DNA from: Phytophthora sp. 'mugwort'
Lineage: Eukaryota > Oomycota > Peronosporomycetes > Peronosporales > Peronosporaceae
Assembly (NCBI GenBank): GCA_033558025.1
Contig: JAUCEF010000007.1
Span: 5,518,001 to 5,582,000 of the forward strand
Length of the DNA stretch: 64,000 bases
Reading direction: 5' to 3'
Part shown: piece by piece, positions 1 through 11,839 of the stretch
Layout: each line of letters starts with the position of its first letter
Numbering within the stretch: position 1 is the first letter of the stretch
Program-made: the position numbers and the translations under genes
The notes under the pieces: model-generated
Seen by the model: the letters and a program-made list of their open reading frames with translations, nothing else
Databases searched by the model: none
Told to the model about the DNA's origin: nothing

Positions 1-8
1 ACGCCCCC

Positions 9-3000
9 TCAATGCGAACACGCGTGGATACCGAGGGACGCCGTCAGATCCGTGTGGCGCGGTCCTGGCAGTGCCTTGGTCATGATGTCCGCCAGCATGA
101 TAGAAGTCTCGCAGTACTCGAGCTTGACTTCGCCGCGCTTGACCTCATCACGGATGTGATGGTACTTGATGTCGATGTGCTTGGCGCGACCATGGTTCAC
201 TGGGTTCTTTGTCATCTTGATGCACGACTGGTTGTCTTCGCGGATCTTAAGCTCGGGTCCAGTCTCGTTGGCAGCCGCCAAAATCTCGCATAGCAGGCGA
301 TGAATCCACCTGCCTTCTTGGATCGCCAGACTGAGCGCGATGTATTCCGCCTCGCTCGTAGACAGCGAAACACTTGACTGCTTCTTGCTTCCCCAGCTCA
401 CTGGTGCACCCATCAGCATGAACGTGTAGCCGGAAGTCGACTTGCGGTCCGCGAGGTCGCCAGCCCAGTCCGCGTCCGAGTACCCGCGAAAGTCGATGTT
501 GTCACCCGGCTTGAAGCAGATCCCATGCGTCTTGGTGCCTTGCAGGTAGCGAAAGATACGCTTGACCGCAACCCAGTGTTCTTCTTGGGGGTTCTCCATG
601 AAGCGCGATACATAGCCTACTGCGTACGCGATATCCGGGCGAGTAGCAGTCATCAAGTGCATGAGGGCACCCACAGCTTCGCGAAACGGAGCGTTCACCT
701 TGGTCGCTGCGTCACTTGGAACCAGTCGAGTGCTCATGTCTACCGGACTCACCACAGCCTTGCACTCGTCCATACCGAAACGCTTCAGGATATCATCCAC
801 ATAACGCCGCTGGCACATCGTCACGCTGCCGTCCGGGCCATCCACCAGCTCGATTCCAAGGACGAACACACACTTGCCACTGTCAGTCATTTCGAAGCGT
901 GTCTTGAGGTCGTTCTTCGTGCGTGAGATCAGCTCGGGTGAACTTCCGGTGACCAACACATCGTCCACGTAGACCAGCACGAGCACACAGTGGCCATCGA
1001 CAACCTTGATGTAGAGGCACGGGTCGAAGGCTGAAACTTGAAAACCGATAGAACACACGAATTCGTCGAAGGTCTCGTTCCATACGCGCGAAGCTTGCTT
1101 GAGACCGTAAATCGCCTTCACCAATTCCAGGCAGTCGAAATCACCATCCAGCTCGACGCCTTCAGGAACCACGCAGAACACCAACTCCTTCATGACGCCG
1201 TACAGAAATGCCGTTACCACGTCGAGTTGGTCGAGGGGCCAGTCGAAATACTTGGCAATCGCGATGACCATGCGCAGCGTCACGTACTTGACCACGGGCG
1301 AGAACGTCTCCGTGTAGTCGATGCCGTACTTTTGCTTGAAACCCTTGGCCACCAGGCGCGCCTTGTACTTCTCGATCGATCCGTCGGCTTTGCGCTTTAT
1401 CTTGAACACCCACTTGGTACCGATGGCGCTTTGTCCGCTGGGCAACTTGGCAGCACGAAACACACCACGAAGTCGCATCGACTTTAACTCAGCACGAATC
1501 GCCTTGCGCCAGTGCAATTGGTCGGGGCCGTTCACCGCTTCTTGGAATGTCGTCGGCTCCGATAAGTCCACGGCTGCTTCGACCGCGTTGGCACTTGCAC
1601 GCCAAAACACAGATGGAGTCGATTCTTCATCTTGGTCTCCAGACTTTTCTTCTTCATCTGCGTCTGTTCGGTGCGAAGGGGAGTCGTTCGGTGCACTTGC
1701 TTCTTCCAGTCCAGGTCGATGACGCACAGCGCGCGGTCTTCTGGCAGCTTCATCTTCGTCACTCGGGCGGCTCTTGCGCTTCCCTGCCTGTTTGTACTCC
1801 GTCTGGCGCGGACCATCATCGTCGATGTCGAGCGAGTCGAAGTCCAGGTCGTCGACATCTTCATCAGAAATCGTCGGTGAAAGTCCAAAGGTCGACTCAT
1901 CGAAGTTGACATCGCGACTGATAACCACCTGCCCCGCCTCGATGTCATAAAGTCGATACGCCTTGGACACTTCTTCGTAACCCAGGAATAATCCGGCGCG
2001 AGCCTTGGGATCCCACTTGAGTCGCTTCTCCTTCGGAGTCAGGATGTACGTCCGACAGCCGAAAACACGCATGTGCTTCACACTCGGCTTGGACTTGTAG
2101 ACGATCTCGAACGGAGTCTTGTGCTCGATCTTGGGTGACGGCAGGCGGTTCTTCACATAGATGGCCGTCATCGCCGCCTCAGCCCAGAAACACTTGTCCA
2201 GCTTGGCGTGATGCAACATGCTGCGGCCGATCGTGACGATAGTTCGGATGGCTCGCTCTGCCGTGCCGTTGGTCTGGTGCGCGTACGGAACCGTGGTTTG
2301 CTGCTCGATGCCTTCGTCTTCGTAGAAATCCTTGAGCGAGTTGGTCGCAAACTCACGAGCTCCGTCGTGCCGCACAAACTTGACCTTCTTGCCGAACTGC
2401 GTCTGCACCTTCATGATGTATGTCTTGATGCAGTCTTCACTCTCCGACTTGGCACGCAGACAGAAACCCTTCATGCATCCGCTGGCTTCGTCCACGAGGA
2501 AAACTCGCTTGGCGGCAGCAAGTATCAGTAGCAGATACTTGCTGCCGCCAAGCGAGTTTTCCTCCATGGGTCCGCAGATGTCAAAGTGGAGCAGCTCAAA
2601 TGTGTCGTAGCGAGGCTTGTCACGGTTGCTTGGGAATGGTTTTTGGACCATTTTGCCTTGCTGGCAACCACGACACACACTTGGTCCACTCGACTTGGAA
2701 GGTGCTTTCGCGTCCTTGATCATCTTGGTGTCGACCATCTTGCGAAGAGCCTCGACTGGAGCGTGACCCATACGCGCGTGCAAATCGACCGTCCTTCCAC
2801 TTGTCGCCGCATTTGCCGATCGCTGAGGTGTGCGAAGCCAGTAGAGTCCATCCACGAGATCCGCCGTCGCCACCACTTGATTCGAGTCCTTGCGCGAAAC
2901 GTGTATCTCAGTGCCGTCAAATATCACTTGGAACTTGCCATGCTTGTTTATCTGCGGCACTGAAAGCGGATTCTTGCTCATATTTGGCACGTAAAGCGCG

Positions 3001-4075
3001 TTCTTGATCTCGATCTCGCGCTCGTCGCCGTTAGGCAGGACCACTCTTTCCACGATGGTCCCCACACCCTTGATGGCAGCCTTGTTGCCATCGGCCACCG
3101 AAAGTTCGCCTTCACTTCGCTCGATCAAATTGGCGAACTTGGACTTGTCGTTGCAAATATGGTGCGTGGCACCGCTGTCGACCGCCCACATCCCGGACAC
3201 ATTCTTGTCCGTCGAAACTCCACATTCCAGGGAAACCGCGAACGCCACTCGATCATAGTCGTTGTCGTAGCCGTCGCTGTCGTTTCTCCACTGGATGTTG
3301 TTGGCCCCGCGTCCACGGCCGTTGCCGCCGCGTCTTGGCCCTCGGTTCTCGTCCTTCTGCTTGGTCCAGCACTTGTCAATGACATGCCCCAATTTCCCGC
3401 AGTACGTGCATTGGCGAGGCTCACGGTCGGTGTTGAACGCATTGGCCGCGCTCTCAGTCTTCACCGTCGCCGTCTTCTCGCCTTGTCGCTTGATGTGCTC
3501 GTTCGTGAGCACCTTCACAACGTCTTGCGACCGCAGCTCTGCATTGCTCATCTCCAAGTTCAGCACGACGTTCTCGTAGCTCTTGGGGAGACTGCGCAGC
3601 AAGCAGATCGCCACGTCCTCGTCCTCCATCTTGGCGCCGATGCTGCTGAGCTTGGCGCTGATGTTCAGGACATCATTGCAATGATGCAACACATTGCCGC
3701 CTTCCGACATCTCCATGCTGAAGAGCTGTCGCTTGAGGTAGATGCGACCAGCCTTCTGCGATCCACCGTACAGCGTCTTCAAGCGCGTCCACGCGATCCA
3801 TGCTTCCTCGCAGTCATCGACCACATGATGGTAGTCGGCGTCCATGTGAAGCAACATCAGTCCAAAAGCGATGTTGCTCGACTTGACATACTCGTCCTTG
3901 GCCCGGGAGTCCGTAAAGGATGGAGACGTTTCCCGATTCACCACATGCCACGTCGACTTGGTCAGGAACACGCCACGCATGTAGCGGTTCCACGTCGCGT
4001 AGTTGTCTCCGTTGAACTTGTCGATGGAGACCTTGGTCGAGACGTCTTGGGCAGAGGACTGGTGCTTGGGCTCAT
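9..4075 (-). pseudogene. E6 Gag-Pol polyprotein, start frame lost and integrase insertion
   Basis: This is a family A1 polyprotein: Gag with a CCHC zinc knuckle, a DSGAT aspartic protease, a GAG-pre-integrase zinc module, a D,D35E integrase, a YVDD reverse transcriptase and an RNase H with SDADWAGD. The main frame is open to the TGA at 9-11, but two lesions are visible. One base is missing near 4059-4060, compared with the same site in E5 and E11. The ATG inside the primer site (4073-4075) is therefore out of frame with Gag, and the open frame instead runs back into the LTR. A 27-bp in-frame insertion adds nine residues just after the LLLI strand of the integrase, between the first and second catalytic aspartates; it forms a hairpin (2496-2564). 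The segment of roughly 405-590 reads like subtype A2 rather than A1. Probably non-functional. Confidence 0.9.
2496..2564. repeat. Perfect 31-bp inverted repeat with 7-nt loop inside E6 integrase
   Basis: The arms are 2496-2526 and 2534-2564 and the loop is 2527-2533. The right arm is the normal integrase sequence found in every family A copy. The left arm is an extra inverted copy absent from E5, E11, E12 and E7. The net effect is +27 bp in frame. This looks like a foldback template switch during DNA synthesis (inference). Confidence 0.93.
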
Positions 4076-4079
4076 AACC
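4064..4079 (-). other. Primer binding site of E6 (initiator tRNA-Met anticodon arm)
   Basis: The sense-strand sequence is GGTTATGAGCCCAAGC, directly abutting the 5' LTR with no spacer. It is complementary to a tRNA segment around a CAT anticodon. It contains the ATG that starts the polyprotein in intact copies. Confidence 0.85.
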
Positions 4080-4422
4080 TGATAAAGGTGTTGAGATCTT
4101 GAAGCGAGGCTTGGGTTGAGCGGAGGGAGTTCTGCACTTGGGTGCGGGGACCGGACTGAAGACCACTTGAGCTGAAGAAGGAAGATTCGAAAGTGATTGA
4201 TTTATCGGAGCTTACACTACCTAGTCTACCACATAGATATGCAGCCCTGCATCCAATCATTTGGTGCATCCAATCACCAACACTCCGCACTCGTCCAATC
4301 ATCCTACTCGTCTAATCATCGGTTGCGTAAACAACGTACCGTAAACATCGCGGGATCGTGTTGGACCGGTTCGGGTTAACCGGTTACTGGTACACAGTAC
4401 CAAAACCTGGCAACCCTCAATA
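4080..4422 (-). repeat. E6 5' LTR (A1, 343 bp)
   Basis: In sense orientation it begins TATTGAGGG and ends TTTATCA. It is the same length as the LTRs of E5 and E11. Its outer end joins E5 coding sequence at 4423. Confidence 0.95.
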
Positions 4423-7400
4423 TCGACTTGCGGTCCGCGAGGTCGCCAGCCCAGTCCGCATCCGAATACCCACGAAAGTCGATCTTGTTGCCTGGCTTGA
4501 AACAGATTCCATGCGTCTTGGTGCCTTGTAGATAGCGAAAAATGCGCTTGACCGCAACCCAGTGTTCCTCTTGGGGGTTCTCCATGAAGCGCGATACATA
4601 GCCTACTGCGTACGCGATATCCGGGCGAGTAGCAGTCATCAAGTGCATGAGGGCACCCACAGCTTCGCGAAACGGAGCGTTCACCTTGGTCGCTGCGTCA
4701 CTTGGAACCAGTCGAGTGCTCATGTCTACCGGACTCACCACAGCCTTGCACTCGTCCATACCGAAACGCTTCAGGATATCATCCACATAACGCCGCTGGC
4801 ACATCGTCACGCTGCCGTCCGGGCCATCCACCAGCTCGATTCCAAGGACGAACACACACTTGCCACTGTCAGTCATTTCGAAGCGTGTCTTGAGGTCGTT
4901 CTTCGTGCGTGAGATCAGCTCGGGTGAACTTCCGGTGACCAACACATCGTCCACGTAGACCAGCACGAGCACACAGTGGCCATCGACAACCTTGATGTAG
5001 AGGCACGGGTCGAAGGCTGAAACTTGAAAACCGATAGAACACACGAATTCGTCGAAGGTCTCGTTCCATACGCGCGAAGCTTGCTTGAGACCGTAAATCG
5101 CCTTCACCAATTCCAGGCAGTCGAAATCACCATCCAGCTCGACGCCTTCAGGAACCACGCAGAACACCAACTCCTTCATGACGCCGTACAGAAATGCCGT
5201 TACCACGTCGAGTTGGTCGAGGGGCCAGTCGAAATACTTGGCAATCGCGATGACCATGCGCAGCGTCACGTACTTGACCACGGGCGAGAACGTCTCCGTG
5301 TAGTCGATGCCGTACTTTTGCTTGAAACCCTTGGCCACCAGGCGCGCCTTGTACTTCTCGATCGATCCGTCGGCTTTGCGCTTTATCTTGAACACCCACT
5401 TGGTACCGATGGCGCTTTGTCCGCTGGGCAACTTGGCAGCACGAAACACACCACGAAGTCGCATCGACTTTAACTCAGCACGAATCGCCTTGCGCCAGTG
5501 CAATTGGTCGGGGCCGTTGACCGCTTCTTGGAATGTCGACGGCTCCGATAAGTCCACGGCTGCTTCGACCGCGTTGGCACTTGCACGCCAAAACACAGAT
5601 GGAGTCGATTCTTCATCTTGGTCTCCAGACTTTTCTTCTTCATCTGCGTCTGTTCGGTGCGAAGGGGAGTCGTTCGGTGCACTTGCTTCTTCCAGTCCAG
5701 GTCGATGACGCACAGCGCGCGGTCTTCTGGCAGCTTCATCTTCGTCACTCGGGCGGCTCTTGCGCTTCCCTGCCTGTTTGTACTCCGTCTGGCGCGGACC
5801 ATCATCGTCGATGTCGAGCGAGTCGAAGTCCAGGTCGTCGACATCTTCATCAGAAATCGTCGGTGAAAGTCCAAAGGTCGACTCATCGAAGTTGACATCG
5901 CGACTGATAACCACCTGCCCCGCCTCGATGTCATAAAGTCGATACGCCTTGGACACTTCTTCGTAACCCAGGAATAATCCGGCGCGAGCCTTGGGATCCC
6001 ACTTGAGTCGCTTCTCCTTCGGAGTCAGGATGTACGTCCGACAGCCGAAAACACGCATGTGCTTCACACTCGGCTTGGACTTGTAGACGATCTCGAACGG
6101 AGTCTTGTGCTCGATCTTGGGTGACGGCAGGCGGTTCTTCACATAGATGGCCGTCATCGCCGCCTCAGCCCAGAAACACTTGTCCAGCTTAGCGTGATGC
6201 AGCATGTTGCGGCCGATCGTGACGATAGTTCGGATAGCTCGCTCTGCCGTGCCGTTCGTCTGGTGCGCGTACGGAACCGTGGTTTGCTGCTCGATGCCTT
6301 CGTCTTCGTAAAAATCCTTGAGCGAGTTAGTCGCAAACTCACGAGCTCCGTCGTGCCGCACAAACTTGACCTTCTTGCTGAACTGCGTCTGCACCTTCAT
6401 GATGTATGTCTTGATGCAGTCTTCACTTTCCGACTTGGCACGCAGACAGAAACCCTTCATGCATCCGCTGGCTTCGTCCACGATCAGGAGCAGGTACTTG
6501 CTACCGCCAAGCGAGTTTTCCTCCATGGGTCCGCAGATGTCAAAGTGGAGCAGCTCAAATGTGTCGTAGCGACGCTTGTCACGGTTGCTTGGGAATGGTT
6601 TTTGGACCATTTTGCCTTGCTGGCAACCACGACACACACTTGGTCCACTCGACTTGGAAGGTGCTTTCGCGTCCTTGATCATCTTGGTGTCGACCATCTT
6701 GCGAAGAACCTCGACTGGAGCGTGACCCATACGCGCGTGCAAATCGACCGTCCTTCCACTTGTCGCCGCATTTGCCGATCGCTGAGGTGTGAGCCAGTAG
6801 AGTCCATCCACGAGATCCGCCGTCGCCACCACTTGATTCGAGTCCTTGCGCGAAACGTGCATCTCAGTGCCGTCAAATACCACTTGGAACTTGCCATGCT
6901 TGTTTATCTGCGGCACTGAAAGCAGATTCTTGCTCATATTTGGCACGTAAAGCGCGTTCTTGATCTCGATCTCGCGCTCGTCGCCGTTAGGCAGGACCAC
7001 TCTTTCCACGATGGTCCCCACACCCTTGATGGCAGCCTTGTTGCCATCGGCCACCGAAAGTTCGCCTTCACTTCGCTCGATCAAATTGGCGAACTTGGAC
7101 TTGTCGTTGCAAATATGGTGCGTGGCACCGCTGTCGACCGCCCACATCCCGGACACATTCTTGTCCGTCGAAACTCCACATTCCAGGGAAACCGCGAACG
7201 CCACTCGATCGTAGTCGTTGTCGTAGCCATCGCTGTCGTTTCTCCACTGGATGTTGTTGGCCCCGCGTCCACGGCCGTTGCCGCCGCGTCTTGGCCCTCT
7301 GTTCTCGTCCTTCTGCTTGGTCCAGCACTTGTCAATGACATGCCCCAATTTTCCGCAGTACGTGCATTGGCGAGGCTCACGGTCGGTGTTGAACGCCTTG

Positions 7401-8032
7401 GCCGCGTTCTCAGTCTTCACCGTCGCCGTCTTCTCGCCTTGTCGCTTGATGTGCTCGTTCGTGAGCACCTTCACAACGTCTTGCGACCGCAGCTCTGCAT
7501 TGCTCATCTCCAAGTTCAGCACGACGTTCTCGTAGCTCTTGGGGAGACTGCGCAGCAAGCAGATCGCCACGTCCTCGTCCTCCATCTTGGCGCCGATGCT
7601 GCTGAGCTTGGCGCTGATGTTCAGGACATCATTGCAATGATGCAACACATTGCCGCCTTCCGACATCTCCATGCTGAAGAGCTGTCGCTTCAGGTAGATG
7701 CGACCAGCCTTCTGCGATCCACCGTACAGCGTCTTCAAGCGCGTCCACGCGATCCATGCTTCCTCGCAGTCATCGACCACATGATGGTAGTCGGCGTCCA
7801 TGTGAAGCAACATCAGTCCAAAAGCGATGTTGCTCGACTTGACATACTCGTCCTTGGCCCGGGAGTCCGTAAAGGATGGAGACGTTTCCCGATTCACCAC
7901 ATGCCACGTCGACTTGGTCAGGAACACGCCACGCATGTAGCGGTTCCACGTCGCGTAGTTGTCTCCGTTGAACTTGTCGATGGAGACCTTGGTCGAGACG
8001 TCTTGGGCAGAGGACATGGTGCTTGGGCTCAT
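4423..8032 (-). CDS. E5 Gag-Pol polyprotein (A1), C-terminus cut off by E6
   Basis: Translation starts at the ATG inside the primer site (8030-8032) and gives [10 protein letters not shown] as the N-terminus. In order come a Gag domain of the copia UBN2 type, a CCHC knuckle ([14 protein letters not shown]), protease DSGAT, integrase with [15 protein letters not shown] and NGTAERA as the D,D,E sites, an acidic linker, RT with QLDVVTAF and YVDD, and the start of RNase H ([14 protein letters not shown]). At 4423 the frame enters the LTR of E6 and stops after about 15 foreign residues. One residue is lost relative to E11 (LTPQ instead of LRTPQ), in frame. There is no other visible break. The missing final ~125 residues include the later RNase H acidic residues, so the copy as it stands should be inactive. 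Confidence 0.92.
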
Positions 8033-8036
8033 AACC

Positions 8037-8379
8037 TGATAAAGGTGTTGAGATCTTGAAGCGAGGCTTGGGTTGAGCGGAGGGAGTTCTGCACTTGGGT
8101 GCGGGGACCGGAGTGAAGACCACTTGAGCTGAAGAAGGAAGATTCGAAAGTGATTGATTTATCGGAGCTTACACTACCTAGTCTACCACATAGATATGCA
8201 GCCCTGCATCCAATCATTTGGTGCATCCAATCACCAACACTCCGCACTCGTCCAATCATCCTACTCGTCTAATCATCGGTTGCGTAAACAACGTACCGTA
8301 AACATCGCGGGATCGTGTTGGACCGGTTCGGGTTAACCGGTTACTGGTACACAGTACCAAAACCTGGCAACCCTCAATA
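8037..8379 (-). repeat. E5 5' LTR (A1, 343 bp)
   Basis: It has the same ends as the E6 LTR. On the plus strand it carries four copies of a 10-bp unit of the form CRTCYAATCA (8207-8216, 8224-8233, 8249-8258, 8266-8275), a possible enhancer-like array in U3. Confidence 0.95.
8207..8275. promoter_or_regulatory. Four-copy CRTCYAATCA repeat in A1 LTR U3
   Basis: Four near-identical 10-mers lie within about 70 bp. All A1 LTRs share them; A2 LTRs keep only part of the array. U3 direct repeats are typical transcription-factor sites in LTR elements; that role is inferred here. Confidence 0.45.
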
Positions 8380-11300
8380 AAGTTCGTCCATTTGATTGAG
8401 CGGAACGAAGGCGAACTTTCGGTGGCCGACGGCAACAAGGCGGCCATCATGGGTGTGGGGACCATCGTGGAACAAGTGGTTCTGCCCAATGGCGACGAGC
8501 GCGAGATCGAGATCAAGAACGCGCTGTACGTGCCAAGCATGAGCAAGAATCTGCTTTCGGTACCGCAGATCAACAAAAGTGACAAGTTTCAAGTGGTGTT
8601 CGACGGCACCAAGATGCAGATTGCGCACAAAGGCTCCAAGCAAGTGGTGGCGACGGCAAACCTCATGGATGGACTCTACTGGCTTCAGACGCCTCAGTGA
8701 TCGGCGAATGCGGCGACGAGTGGCAAGACTGTCGACCTGCACGCGCGCATGGGTCACGCTCCGGTTGAGGTGCTTCGCAAGATGGTCGACAACCACATGG
8801 TCAAGGACGCGAAGGCACCTTTCAAGTCGAGCGGACCAAGTGTGTGTCGTGGTTGCCAGCAAGGTAAAATGGTCCAAAAACCATTCCCAAGCAACCGTGA
8901 CAAGCGTCGCTACGACACATTTGAGCTGCTCCACTTCGACATCTGCGGACCCATGGAGGAAAACTCGCTTTGCGGCAGCAAGTACCTGCTTCTGATCGTG
9001 GACGAAGCCAGCGGATGCATGAAGGGTTTCTGTCTGCGTGCCAAGTCGGAGAGTGAAGACTGCATCAAGACATACATCATGAAGGTGCAGACGCAGTTTG
9101 GCAAGAAGGTCAAGTTTGTGCGGCACGACGGAGCTCGTGAGTTTGCGACCAACTCGCTCAAGGATTTTTACGAAGACGAAGGCATCGAGCAGCAAACCAC
9201 GGTTCCGTACGCGCATCAGACCAACGGCACGGCAGAGCGAGCTATCCGAACTATCGTCACGATCGGCCGCAGCATGCTGCACCACGCCAAGCTGGACAAG
9301 TGTTTCTGGGCTGAGGCGGCCATGACTGCCATCTACGTGAAGAATCGTCTGCCGTCACCCAAGATCGAGCACAAGACTCCGTTCGAGATCGTCTACAAGT
9401 CCAAGCCGAGTGTGAAGCACATGCGTGTTTTCGGCTGTCGGACGTACATCCTGACTCCGAAGGAGAAGCGACTCAAGTGGGATCCCAAGGCTCGCGCCGG
9501 ATTGTTTCTGGGTTACGAAGAAGTGTCCAAGGCGTATCGACTTTATGACATCGAGGCGGGGCAGGTGGTCATCAGTCGCGATGTCAACTTCGATGAGTCG
9601 ACCTTTGGATGTTCACCGACGATTTCCGATGAAGATGTCGACGACCTGGACTTCGACTCGCTCGACATCGACAATGATGGTTTCCGCCAGACGGAGTACA
9701 AACAGGCAGGGAAGCGCAAGAGCCGCCCGAGTGACGAAGATGAAGCTTCGAGAAGACCACGCGCTGTGCGTCATCGACCTGGACTGGAAGAAGCAAGTGC
9801 GCCGAACTACTCCCCTCCGCACCGAGCAGACGCAGACGAAGAAGAAAAGTCTGGAGACCAAGATGAAGAATCGACTCCACCAGTTTTTTGGCGTGCAAGT
9901 GCCAATGCCGTCGAAGCAGGCGATCTATCGGAGCCGACGACATTCCAAGAAGCGGTGAACGGCCCCGACCAAGTGCACTGGCGCAAAGCGATTCGTGCTG
10001 AGTTAAAGTCGATGCGACTTCGTGGTGTGTTTCGTGCTGCCAAGTTGCCTAGCGGACAACGCGCCATCGGTACCAAGTGGGTGTTCGAGATCAAGCGCAA
10101 AGCCGACGGATCGATCGAGAAATACAAGGCGCGCCTCGTGGCCAAGGGGTTCAAGCAGAAGTACGGCATCGACTACACCGAGACGTTCTCGCCCGTGGTC
10201 AAGTACGTGACGCTGCGCATGATCATCGCGATTGCCAAGTATTTTGACTGGCCCCTCGACCAACTCGACGTGGTGACAGCTTTCCTGTACGGGATAATTA
10301 AAGAACTGGTGTTCTGCGCGGTCCCCGAAGGTGTTGATCTCGACGGTGACTTCGACTGCCTGGAATTGGTGAAGGCGATGTACGGTCTCAAGCAAGCTTC
10401 GCGCGTGTGGAACGAGACCTTCGACGAGTTCGTGTGCTCCATCGGCTTTCAAGTATCGGCGTTCGACCCGTGCCTCTACATCAAGATCGTTGACGGTCAC
10501 TGCGTGCTAGTGCTGGTCTACGTGGATGACGTGCTGATTACCGGAAGTTCACCCGAACTGATCTCACGCACGAAGACCGACCTCAAGACACGCTTCGAGA
10601 TGACCGACAGCGGCAAGTGCGCGTTCGTTCTTGGGATCGAATTGGTGGACGGCCCGGACGGCAGCGTGACGATGTGTCAGCGCCGCTATGTGGATGACAT
10701 TCTCAAGCGTTTTGGTATGGACGAGTGCAAGGCCGTGGTGAGTCCCGTCGACATAAGCACTCGACTGATTTCAAGTGACGCAGCGACCAAGGTGAACGCT
10801 CCGTTTCGCGAAGCTGTTGGTGCTCTGATGCACTTGATGACTGCCACGCGCCCGGACATCGCGTACGCCGTTGGCTATGCGTCGCGCTTCATGGAGAACC
10901 CTCAAGAAGAACACTGGGTTGCGGTCAAGCGTATCTTTCGCTACCTGCAAGGCACCAAGACGCATGGGATCTGCTTCAAGCCGGGTGACAACATCGACTT
11001 TCGCGGGTACTCGGACGCGGACTGGGCTGGCGACCTCGCGGACCGCAAGTCGACTTCCGGCTACACGTTCATGCTAATGGGTGCACCAGTGAGCTGGGGA
11101 AGCAAGAAGCAGTCAAGTGTTTCGCTGTCTACGAGTGAGGCGGAGTACATCGCACTCAGTCTGGCGATCCAAGAGGGCAAGTGGATTCATCGCCTGCTGC
11201 GCGAGATTCTGGCGGCCGCTAATGAGACTGGACCCGAGCTCATGATCCGCGAAGACAACCAGTCGTGCATCAAGATGACGAAGAACCCAGTAAACCACGG

Positions 11301-11481
11301 TCGCGCCAAGCACATCGACATCAAGTACCACCACATCCGCGATGAAGTGAAGCGCGGTGAAGTCAAGCTCGAGTACTGCGAGACTTCTGTGATGCTAGCG
11401 GACATCATGACGAAGGCTCTCGCGGGACCACGCCATACGGATCTGACGGCGGCTCTCGGCATTCGTGGGACTTCGCATTGA
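8380..11481 (+). pseudogene. E4 Pol remnant with nonsense codon
   Basis: The frame begins within the protease-to-integrase region ([11 protein letters not shown]). It runs to TGA at 8698-8700, where all other copies have CGA (Arg) in the motif TPQRSAN. It is then open again from 8701 to the TGA at 11479-11481, a stretch in which an internal ATG at 8749 could start 910 residues. Integrase D, D and E sites, RT YVDD and the RNase H motif SDADWAGD are all present downstream. The C-terminus differs from other family A copies (ALGIRGTSH rather than SLGIHACSH). Some tracts, such as KVQTQFGKK and YKSKPSV, match A1. It is a dead copy because of the nonsense codon and the E5 insertion. The nonsense change is a C-to-T transition at a CpG, consistent with deamination (inference). 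Confidence 0.92.
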
Positions 11482-11489
11482 GGGGGGCG

Positions 11490-11839
11490 TATTGACGGTT
11501 ACCGGTTTGGTATCAGTTATTAGCCGTGAACCGGTTAACCCGAACCGGTCCAATCCGAACCCACGTTGATTATGGTGATTACGGTAAGTTGTTTACGCCA
11601 CCGATGATTAGACGAGTAGGATGATTGGACGAACACCGGTGAGTGATGGTTGATTAGATGCACTAGGTGATAGGACGCAGGGTCGCGTGTCTATAACAGT
11701 AGGGTGTAAGCTCCAACAATTCAATCACTTTCGAATCTTCATTCTACCCCTCAAGTGCCTTCGCTCCGGTCCCGCCGTCTGCGACGTCCCTCCCTCCGCT
11801 TCGTACAAGCTTCGTGTCCAAGATCCATACCTTTCATCA
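11490..11839 (+). repeat. E4 3' LTR (A2 original type, 350 bp)
   Basis: It begins TATTGACGG and ends TTTCATCA. Its first ~105 bp match the E2 LTR (59976-60325) but differ from the LTRs of E7 and E12, which there resemble A1. Confidence 0.95.

Larger units (their letters stand above)
1..4422 (-). mobile_element. E6: copia family A1 element, innermost of the left branch (3' LTR outside window)
   Basis: The element reads right to left: 5' LTR 4080-4422, primer site 4064-4079, polyprotein region 9-4075, polypurine tract 2-10. Position 1 is the last base of its 3' LTR, which lies outside the window. It is inserted in the RNase H region of E5, because E5 coding sequence resumes at 4423 immediately after the LTR end. 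The predicted target duplication is TCGAC (4423-4427); the other copy should lie left of position 1. Seen directly: LTR end, primer site, junction. Inferred: the missing left end. Confidence 0.95.
4423..8379 (-). mobile_element. E5: copia family A1 element, interrupted by E6
   Basis: The visible part holds the 5' LTR (8037-8379), primer site (8021-8036) and about the first nine tenths of the polyprotein gene. E6 was inserted in its RNase H region, so the remaining coding end and the 3' LTR lie left of the window. Its right end joins E4 protease-region sequence at 8380 (AAGTTCGTCC), which gives AAGTT as the predicted target duplication. Confidence 0.95.
8380..11839 (+). mobile_element. E4: copia family A2 element, right part
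   Basis: Element E5 is inserted in its protease region, so the 5' LTR, Gag and start of the protease lie left of the window. Visible are the rest of pol, the polypurine tract (11480-11489) and the 3' LTR (11490-11839). The right end joins E3 integrase sequence at 11840 (CGGCT is the predicted target duplication). Confidence 0.94.

Noticed and set aside
7115..8059. Long open frames antisense to Gag and Pol (for example 314 codons here, 261 codons at 28076-28861 and repeated in every B copy)
   Set aside because: They recur because the sense gene recurs. Their products are rich in His, Arg, Val and Leu without a recognisable domain, and the codon bias of the sense strand keeps the antisense frame open. 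No independent support.
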